DNA of 53,344 bases from assembly GCF_015690345.1 (NCBI RefSeq), contig NZ_JADPUN010000120.1, positions 1 through 53,344 on the forward strand. The letters are read 5' to 3'. The stretch comes from Plantactinospora alkalitolerans. GTDB taxonomy: Bacteria; Actinomycetota; Actinomycetes; Mycobacteriales; Micromonosporaceae. The notes beneath the pieces are model-generated. The model worked only from the letters and a program-made list of their open reading frames with translations, did not search any database and was not told the origin of the DNA. Positions 46,943 through 53,344 of the stretch are shown here, piece by piece; the first letter of the stretch is position 1; every line of letters starts with the position of its first letter. Position numbers and translations under genes: made by a program.

Positions 46943-49900
46943 CTAGAGCTCGTAGCTGTCCTCTTCGTCGACCGGAACGAGGCGGTACCGGTCGACCAGC
47001 GCGGCCATCGCCTCGACGGTCGAGTGCTCGAACAGCAGCGCGAGCGGCACCTCCGTCCCCGCCAGCCGGGACAGCTCGCCGCGCAGCGGGATCAGGCTCA
47101 TCGAGTTCCCGCCGGCGTCGAAGAACTTGTCCCGCATCCCGATGTCCGCGCGGCCCAGCACCTCGGACCAGATCCGGTGCACCGCCCGCTCGGCGTCGGT
47201 GCGTGGTCCACGGTCCACCGGCCGGCTCAGGGCGGGCAGCGCGGCCCGGTCCAGCTTTCCGTTCGTCGTCACCGGAAGCCCCTCCAGAACCATCACCGTC
47301 GGCAGCATGTAGTCGGGCAACCGGTCGGCCGCGAAATCCCGGAGCATGCCCGGGTCCACCGCACCACCGTCGGCCGGCACGACGTACGCGACCAGGCACC
47401 GCTCGCCGGGCCGGTCCTCGCGGGCGAGGACGGCGATCTGGCCGACGGCCGGATGGGCGGCGAGCGCGGCCTCGACCTCGCCGGGTTCCACCCGGAATCC
47501 ACGGATCTTCACCTGCGCATCCGCCCGCCCCACGAACAGCACCTGACCGTCGGGGGCCCAGCGCACGAGGTCGCCGGTGCGGTACATCCGCTCGCCGGGC
47601 CCGCCGAAGGGACAGGCCACGAAACTTCCGCCCGTCCGGCCCGGCCGCCCGACGTACCCCCGGGCCAGACCCGGACCGGCGATGTACAGCTCGCCGGTCA
47701 CCCCGACGGGAACGGGCTGGAGAAGACCGTCCAGCACATACATCCGGGCGTTGTCGATCGGCCGGCCGATCGACGGAGCGGCGTCGTCGGGCCGGATCCC
47801 CGCGTCGACGACGCCGGCCGTCGTCATCACGGTCGCCTCGGTCGGACCGTAGGTGTTGCACAGCCGCCCGGGAGTCGCCCATCGGCTCGCCAGGGCCGCG
47901 GTCAGGCGTTCGGCACCGACCACCCAGTTCGTCACCCCTGGCACGGCGGCCGGGTCCAGCACGCCCAGCAGGGTGGGAACCACGCTGGCCACCCGGACGT
48001 CCGCCGAGCGGATCATCTCGACCAGCGTGTCCGGGTCGCCCCGCTCGTCGTCCGTCGCGATCGCCAGGGTGCCGCCCGCGGCGAGCACGACGACGACGTC
48101 GAAGACGGACGCGTCGAAGCTGAAGGAGGCGAACTGCAGCGCCACCACACCCTCGGACACACCGAGCCGGGGCCGCATGGCCTGGGCCAGGTTCACCAGA
48201 CCGCCGTGGGCGACCGCCACGCCCTTCGGACGGCCGGTCGAACCCGACGTGTACGTCACGTACGCGACCTGGCGCGGATCCACCGGTGTGCCCGGCGACT
48301 CGGCCGACTCGGCCGCGATCGCCGCCACCGAGCCACCGTCCAGCACCACGGGCCGGGCCGTGCCGAGCGACACGCCCGCCAGCGTCCCGGCCGCCCCGAG
48401 CACCACGACCGCCCCGCTGTCGGCCAGCAGATAGCCCAGGCGGTCCGCCGGATAGTCCGGGTCGAGGTAGGTGTACGCCGCGCCGCTCTTCCAGACGGAC
48501 ATGATCGCGACCACCAGCCGCACGCCGCGCGGCAGGCACAGACCCACCACGTCCTCGCGACCCACCCCGACCGCGGCCAGGTACCGGGCCAGCCGGTTCG
48601 CCTGCGCCTCCAGCTCACCGTAGGTCAGGGCCTCGGTACCGCACCGCACCGCCACCGTGTCCGGCGACCGCGTCACGCGGTCCGCGAACAGGTCCAGCAC
48701 GGTACCGGGCGGGATCGGCCGGGCGGTGTCGTTCCAGCCGACCGTCACCCGGGACCGTTCGGGCCCGTCCAGGACGTCGATCCGGCTGAGCCGGGTACCC
48801 GGCTCGACCGCGACCCGCTCCAGCACCCGGGCGAAACGCTCGGCCAGCGCCGCCGCCGTCGGCGCGTCGAACAGGTCGGTGGCGTACAGGATCGTGCCCT
48901 CGATCCCGGCCGGGCCCCCGTCGTCGGCACGCCGCTCGACCAGATCGACGGCCAGGTCGACCCGGGCGGCGAGCGGTCCGGCCCGCAGCGGGCGGACCTG
49001 AACCCCCGGCAGGTCCCACCGGGCCGGGGTGCCGGCCCGGACGGCGAGCAGGATCTGGAACAACGGGTTGCGGGAGAGCGAGCGCGCCGGATTGAGATCC
49101 TCGACCAGCCGCTCGAACGGCAGGCCCTGATGCGCGTACGCGGCCAGGTCGGCCCGGCGTACCCGGGTCAGCACCTCCACGAAGGACGGGTCGCCGCTCA
49201 GGTCGGTGCGCAGCACCAGCGTGTTGACGAAGAACCCGACCAGCCGGTCGAGGGCCGCGTCGCCCCGGCCGGCGATCGCCGTACCGATCGGGATGTCGGT
49301 GCCCGCACCCATTCGACAGAGCAGCACCCCCAGCGCGGCCTGGGCGAGCATGAACATCGTCACCTTCTCGTGCCGGGCCAGCTCCGCCAGCCGGGCATGG
49401 GCCCGCGCGTCCAGCCGGAACACGACCGACTCGCCCCGGAACGAGGACGCCTCCGGCCGGCGCCGGTCGGCCGGCAGCGCCACCTCCTCGGGTACGCCCG
49501 CCAACGCCCGCCGCCAGTACGCGAGCTGTGCGCTGACCACGCTGTCCGGATCGGAGAGGTCGCCCAGCACCCGGCGTTGCCACAGCGCGTAGTCGGCGTA
49601 CTGCACCGGCAACGGCTCCCACCGCGGGGCGTTCCCCGCCCGTCTGGCCGCATAGGCGGTACTCAGGTCCTGGGCCAGCACCTCGATCGACCAGCCGTCC
49701 ACCGCGATGTGGTGCGCCACCACCAGCAGCACGGCGTCCGACGGACCCAGCACGAGCAGCCACACCCGCCACGGCACCTCGGTGCGGAGGTCGAATCCCC
49801 GGTCCGCGTACCCGGCCAGCTCCGCCGTCAGCCGGTCCTCGTCGGTCGGTACCACGACCAGTGGCCGGCGCCCCGATGGCCCGGCCAGGATCCGCTGGTA

Positions 49901-52900
49901 CGGAGCGCCGCCGGCCTCCGGGAAGACGGTTCGCAGGCTCTCGTGCCGGTCCGCGACGTCGCCCAGCGCCGCGTCCAGCGCCGCCGGGTGCAGATCGCCG
50001 GAGATCCGCAGCGCGAACGAGACGTTGTAGACCGAACTCGGTACGTCGTCCAGGCGGTTGAGGAACCACATCCGCTCCTGCGCGGACGACAGCGGCACCC
50101 GCTCCGGACGGGACATCGGTGCGAGCGGCACCGCCGGTTTTCCGGCGGCATCGTCGAGAAGGCGGGCCACCCCCGCGACCGTCGGATCGAGGAACAGGTC
50201 ACCGACGCTGATCTCGGCGTGGAACATCGCCTGCACCCGGGCGATCAGTCTCATGGCCAGCAGCGAGTCCCCGCCGAGGTCGAAGAACGACTCGTCCGCA
50301 CCCATCCGGGCCAGGCCCAGCACCTCGGCGAACATCTGGCACAGCAGTTCCTCCACCGCCGACTCCGGGCCCCGCCCGTGGCCCGCCAGGTCGGGAGCCG
50401 GCAGCGCGGCCCGGTCCACCTTGCCGTTCGCGGTCAGCGGCAGCGACGGCAGCACCACCAGCGCGGCCGGGACCAGGAAGTCGGGGGCCCGGTCGGCCAC
50501 GAACCCGCGCAGCGCGACGGTGTCCACCGGCGCTCCGGGGGCCGGAACGACGTAGCCGACCAGGCGGACGTCTCCCGGACGGTCCTCCCGGGCGACGACC
50601 GCGACCCGACCCACGGACTCGTGCGTGGCGAGGACCGCCTCGACCTCGCGCGGCTCGACCCGGAACCCGCGGATCTTCACCTGGTCGTCCGCCCGGCCGG
50701 CGAACAGCAACTGACCCTGGTCGGTCCACCGCGCCAGGTCGCCGGTGCGGTACATGCGGCCGCCCGTCCCGCCGCCCGTCGCGCCGTCTGTCCCGCCATG
50801 CGGTTCGCCGACGGGGCAGGCGACGGGGCAGGCGACGAAGCGCTCGGCCGTCAGGGCCGGCTGGCGCAGGTAGCCCCGGGCCAGGCCGGGGCCGGTCACG
50901 TAGACCTCGCCGGTGACACCGGGTGGCACCGGCCGGAGGAACCCGTCGAGCAGCAGCACCCGGGTGTTGGCGATCGGGCCCCCGATCGGCACCGGCCCGG
51001 CACCGACGTCCTCCGGCAGCGGCTCGCTCATCGTGGCGCACACGGTCACCTCGGTCGGCCCGTACGCGTTGACCATCCGCCGCCCCGGCGACCACCGGGC
51101 CACCAGCGACGGCGGGCACTCCTCCCCGGCCACCACGACCGTGCCCACCCCGGCGGGCAACTCCGGCACCGAGGCCAGTACGGACGGCGGCACCGTCAGG
51201 TGGGTCACCCCGAACTCCCGCGCGGTCGCGGCCAGCGATCCGAGCGGCGGCAGGCGGTCCGGTCCCACCAGCACCAGGCAGGCCCCGGACAGCAGCGCCA
51301 CGCAGAACTCCGACACCGCCGCGTCGAAGCTGGGCGAGGCCAACTGCAGGACCCGTGATCGCGGTTCCACCCCGAACCGACGGATCTGGGCGGTCGCCAG
51401 GTTCGCCAGCCCGCGATGCGTCACCAGCACACCCTTCGGGGCACCCGTCGACCCCGACGTGTAGACGACGTACGCCGGGTCGTCGGGCCCCACCGGGGGA
51501 TCGGCGGCACCCAGGCGGCGGCTCGACCGCCCCGCCACCGAGGGATCGTCCACGAGCAGGCGGATGCGGTCCGGCGGGACCAGGCCCGCCGTGGCCGGGG
51601 AACACACCACCACCGCCGGATCGGCGTTACCGATCACGAAACCGATCCGCGCCGCCGGGTACGCCGGATCGACCGGCACGAAGCCGGCGCCCGCCTTCGT
51701 CACGCCGAGCCATGCCGTCGCGAGGTCCACCGACCGTTCCAGCAGCACCCCGACCAGGTCGCCGCGCTCGACTCCCCGGGACACCAACTCCCGCGCCAGG
51801 CGGTTCGCCGCCGCGTCCAGCCGCGCGTACGTCGACGACCGCCCCTCGCCCCGCACCGCCACCGCGTCCGGGGTGCGGTCCACCTGCGCCTCGAAGAGCC
51901 GGCCCAGCGGCATCGGCGGGACCGGTATTGCGGTGTCGTTCCACTCGTGGAGCACCCGGGTACGTTCCGCCTCGGCGAGCAGGTCCAGGTGGCCGATCCG
52001 GGCATCGGGATCGGCCACCATCCGGGTCAGCACCCGTACCAGCCGGTCGAGGATCCGCTGGGCGTCGTTCCCGTCGAACAGATCCGGCCGGTAGTTGAGC
52101 CGGAGGTCCAGCCGGTCCGCCGGGCTCACGGTCAGGGAGAGCGGGTACTTCGCCATCTGCCGCCCGGCCAGCGGGGTGAGTCTCGGGCCACCGGTACCGG
52201 ACCTGCCCCGGGGGTCGCGGGGGAAGTTCTGGAACACCAGTACGGTGTCGAAGCGGGCGCCCGGTCCGGCCGTACGCTGGATGTCGGCGAGGCCCACGTA
52301 CTGGTGGTCCAGCAGCGCCGCCTGCTCCTGTTGTACCTGCACCAGCAGGTCGGCGACGCGCCGGGCCGGGTCGAGTCGTACCCGTACCGGCACGGTGTTG
52401 AGGAACAGGCCCAGCATCGTCTCCAGGCCGGGAAGATCCGTCGGACGTACGGCCGTGATCGCGCCGAACACCACGTCGCGGCGGTCGGTCAGCCCACCCA
52501 GCAGGATCGCCCAGGCGACCTGGACGACGGTGTTGACCGTGAGGGAGTACCGGGCGGCGAGGGCGCGCAGCGCGGTCTCCCGCTCCCCGTCGACGGCGGC
52601 GAAGACCGAACCGGCCAGGGCGGGCGGGGCGTCGGCATGGTCGGCGGCCGGCGCGACCCGGGTCGGCTCCGTCGGGCCCGCGAGCGCCTCCCGCCACACC
52701 CGCAGGGAGGCGTCGCGGTCCTGAGCGGCCAGCCACACCAGATACTCGCGGTACGAGGTCACCGGGGGCAGCGCGGCGGTGCTGCCCCCCGCGTCGTACG
52801 CGGCCCACAGCTCGCGCATGAGGATCGGCAGGGACCAGCCGTCGATGAGGATGTGGTGCAGGGTGAGGATCATCCGGTGCTTCTCGGGTGCCAGTCTGAC

Positions 52901-53317
52901 GAGGAGCACCCGCAGCAGCGGCGGCGTGGTCACGTCGAACGGCTCGGCGGTGGCCTCGGCGGCGAGGCGCTCGGCCTCGGCCTCCGCCGTCGCCGCGTCC
53001 CCGGGAAGCGCGTCGAGGTCGACCTCGTGCCACGGGATGTCCCGGTGCCGGGCGATCACCTGCACGGGCCGCTGCCGTCCGGCGAGCTGCCGGAATCCGG
53101 CCCGGAGGCTCGCGTGCCGGTCCAGCACCGCCTGCCACGACGCCCGCAGTACGGCCGGGTCCAGCGGTCCGTCCACGGCCGTGACGAACTGGGCGGTGTA
53201 CATGGTGGTCGCCTGCTCGTCGTACACGGTGTGGAAGAGCAGGCCCTCCTGGAGCGGCGACAGCGGCCAGATGTCCTCGACCGGGGTCCGGGTCGGCGGA
53301 TGGCCGGCGACCGTCAT
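46943..53317 (-). CDS. Two-module NRPS, C-A-T-C-A-T, no thioesterase
   Basis: 2124 residues from ATG 53317. C1 (about 12-450) has HHILIDGWS and the [15 protein letters not shown] start of DCL-type C domains, implying an upstream module ending in epimerisation. A1 (about 485-985; [11 protein letters not shown]) has specificity residues D-A-S-T-V-A-A-V-C-K, the code I know for Tyr/beta-hydroxytyrosine. T1 has GGDSL (Ser near 1018). C2 (about 1070-1500) has HHIAVDGWS and looks LCL-type. A2 (about 1540-2025; [11 protein letters not shown]) reads D-A-F-S-V-G-T-V-M-K, which I cannot assign. T2 ends with GGNSMSL (near 2071). There is no TE, so the chain continues elsewhere. ATGA overlap with an upstream gene off the window. 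Confidence 0.93.
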   Translation of the reverse strand: MTVAGHPPTRTPVEDIWPLSPLQEGLLFHTVYDEQATTMYTAQFVTAVDGPLDPAVLRASWQAVLDRHASLRAGFRQLAGRQRPVQVIARHRDIPWHEVDLDALPGDAATAEAEAERLAAEATAEPFDVTTPPLLRVLLVRLAPEKHRMILTLHHILIDGWSLPILMRELWAAYDAGGSTAALPPVTSYREYLVWLAAQDRDASLRVWREALAGPTEPTRVAPAADHADAPPALAGSVFAAVDGERETALRALAARYSLTVNTVVQVAWAILLGGLTDRRDVVFGAITAVRPTDLPGLETMLGLFLNTVPVRVRLDPARRVADLLVQVQQEQAALLDHQYVGLADIQRTAGPGARFDTVLVFQNFPRDPRGRSGTGGPRLTPLAGRQMAKYPLSLTVSPADRLDLRLNYRPDLFDGNDAQRILDRLVRVLTRMVADPDARIGHLDLLAEAERTRVLHEWNDTAIPVPPMPLGRLFEAQVDRTPDAVAVRGEGRSSTYARLDAAANRLARELVSRGVERGDLVGVLLERSVDLATAWLGVTKAGAGFVPVDPAYPAARIGFVIGNADPAVVVCSPATAGLVPPDRIRLLVDDPSVAGRSSRRLGAADPPVGPDDPAYVVYTSGSTGAPKGVLVTHRGLANLATAQIRRFGVEPRSRVLQLASPSFDAAVSEFCVALLSGACLVLVGPDRLPPLGSLAATAREFGVTHLTVPPSVLASVPELPAGVGTVVVAGEECPPSLVARWSPGRRMVNAYGPTEVTVCATMSEPLPEDVGAGPVPIGGPIANTRVLLLDGFLRPVPPGVTGEVYVTGPGLARGYLRQPALTAERFVACPVACPVGEPHGGTDGATGGGTGGRMYRTGDLARWTDQGQLLFAGRADDQVKIRGFRVEPREVEAVLATHESVGRVAVVAREDRPGDVRLVGYVVPAPGAPVDTVALRGFVADRAPDFLVPAALVVLPSLPLTANGKVDRAALPAPDLAGHGRGPESAVEELLCQMFAEVLGLARMGADESFFDLGGDSLLAMRLIARVQAMFHAEISVGDLFLDPTVAGVARLLDDAAGKPAVPLAPMSRPERVPLSSAQERMWFLNRLDDVPSSVYNVSFALRISGDLHPAALDAALGDVADRHESLRTVFPEAGGAPYQRILAGPSGRRPLVVVPTDEDRLTAELAGYADRGFDLRTEVPWRVWLLVLGPSDAVLLVVAHHIAVDGWSIEVLAQDLSTAYAARRAGNAPRWEPLPVQYADYALWQRRVLGDLSDPDSVVSAQLAYWRRALAGVPEEVALPADRRRPEASSFRGESVVFRLDARAHARLAELARHEKVTMFMLAQAALGVLLCRMGAGTDIPIGTAIAGRGDAALDRLVGFFVNTLVLRTDLSGDPSFVEVLTRVRRADLAAYAHQGLPFERLVEDLNPARSLSRNPLFQILLAVRAGTPARWDLPGVQVRPLRAGPLAARVDLAVDLVERRADDGGPAGIEGTILYATDLFDAPTAAALAERFARVLERVAVEPGTRLSRIDVLDGPERSRVTVGWNDTARPIPPGTVLDLFADRVTRSPDTVAVRCGTEALTYGELEAQANRLARYLAAVGVGREDVVGLCLPRGVRLVVAIMSVWKSGAAYTYLDPDYPADRLGYLLADSGAVVVLGAAGTLAGVSLGTARPVVLDGGSVAAIAAESAESPGTPVDPRQVAYVTYTSGSTGRPKGVAVAHGGLVNLAQAMRPRLGVSEGVVALQFASFSFDASVFDVVVVLAAGGTLAIATDDERGDPDTLVEMIRSADVRVASVVPTLLGVLDPAAVPGVTNWVVGAERLTAALASRWATPGRLCNTYGPTEATVMTTAGVVDAGIRPDDAAPSIGRPIDNARMYVLDGLLQPVPVGVTGELYIAGPGLARGYVGRPGRTGGSFVACPFGGPGERMYRTGDLVRWAPDGQVLFVGRADAQVKIRGFRVEPGEVEAALAAHPAVGQIAVLAREDRPGERCLVAYVVPADGGAVDPGMLRDFAADRLPDYMLPTVMVLEGLPVTTNGKLDRAALPALSRPVDRGPRTDAERAVHRIWSEVLGRADIGMRDKFFDAGGNSMSLIPLRGELSRLAGTEVPLALLFEHSTVEAMAALVDRYRLVPVDEEDSYEL

Positions 53318-53344
53318 GACGCGGATCCCGCAGACGTGATCACC
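53314..53344 (-). CDS. 3' end of an upstream gene, probably another NRPS (partial)
   Basis: A minus-strand frame entering from the right edge ends at TGA 53314-53316, overlapping the NRPS ATG as ATGA, with last residues ...ITSAGSAS. Too short to identify; the overlap is typical of co-linear NRPS genes. Confidence 0.35.
   Translation of the reverse strand, partial: VITSAGSAS

Noticed and set aside
46841-51358. A very long plus-strand open frame (about 1500 codons) antisense to the NRPS
   Set aside because: It is the complement of the NRPS modules, has Arg/Pro/Gly/His-rich low-complexity composition and no domain. High GC keeps antisense frames open.
52800-53317. First NRPS domain as an epimerisation domain
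   Set aside because: It precedes an A domain, begins with [15 protein letters not shown] and continues with [11 protein letters not shown], as in DCL-type condensation domains.

Overview
The window is high-GC actinobacterial DNA, most likely from the Micromonosporaceae. This rests on base composition, GTG/ATG starts with purine-rich ribosome sites, many ATGA/GTGA overlaps and families typical of the group (secreted sugar dehydrogenase and ThuA proteins with ricin-lectin tails, a YtxH-like small protein, HAD/DUF1036 proteins). The genus cannot be fixed from sequence alone.

Layout. 1-7.1 kb: a secreted carbohydrate-oxidation/ThuA pair sharing nearly the same C-terminal lectin, a sugar isomerase/epimerase, and a small membrane-anchored protein. 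7.36-20.41 kb: a genomic island of about 13 kb sits at the 3' end of a tRNA-Asn gene. An 18-bp copy of the tRNA 3' end (7419-7436 and 20392-20409) brackets it, and a strong hairpin that looks like the original tRNA terminator lies just beyond the right copy. The island carries a glycopeptide-type building-block cassette: dpgA-B-C-D, a small secreted protein, an HpgT-type aminotransferase, a BhaA/VhaA-type halogenase, a broken chorismate-mutase remnant, a StrR/Bbr-type regulator, 4-hydroxymandelate synthase and a cation/proton antiporter. It has no NRPS, no hydroxymandelate oxidase, no prephenate dehydrogenase and no recognisable integrase. An exact GTCCAA-N17-TTGGAC operator lies before the hydroxymandelate synthase gene.

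20.5-27.2 kb: an MmpL-type transporter, an FAD oxidoreductase, a CAU-anticodon tRNA and four uncharacterised genes. 27.2-38.8 kb: two NarL-type two-component systems, each linked to an ABC exporter, flank a decayed accessory stretch. That stretch holds a duplicated HAD gene (one copy broken by a 227-bp deletion), a transposase remnant, a CapA pseudogene, a Tat-signal protein separated from an in-frame DUF1036 domain by one TGA, and a degenerate gene. A roughly 95-bp repeat lies just downstream of both response-regulator genes. 39-46 kb: a MacB/FtsX-type exporter, a lipoprotein metalloprotease, a hypothetical protein, and a TetR gene divergent from a membrane protein.

46-53.3 kb: a 3-hydroxyacyl-CoA dehydrogenase and a two-module NRPS (C-A-T-C-A-T, minus strand, no thioesterase) that continues off the right edge. 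The first adenylation domain reads DASTVAAVCK, the code I know for tyrosine/beta-hydroxytyrosine in glycopeptide synthetases. The most interesting hypothesis is that the mobile precursor cassette supplies Dpg/Hpg-type and chlorinated units to an aromatic peptide NRPS encoded elsewhere, possibly the one starting at the right edge. That link is inference.
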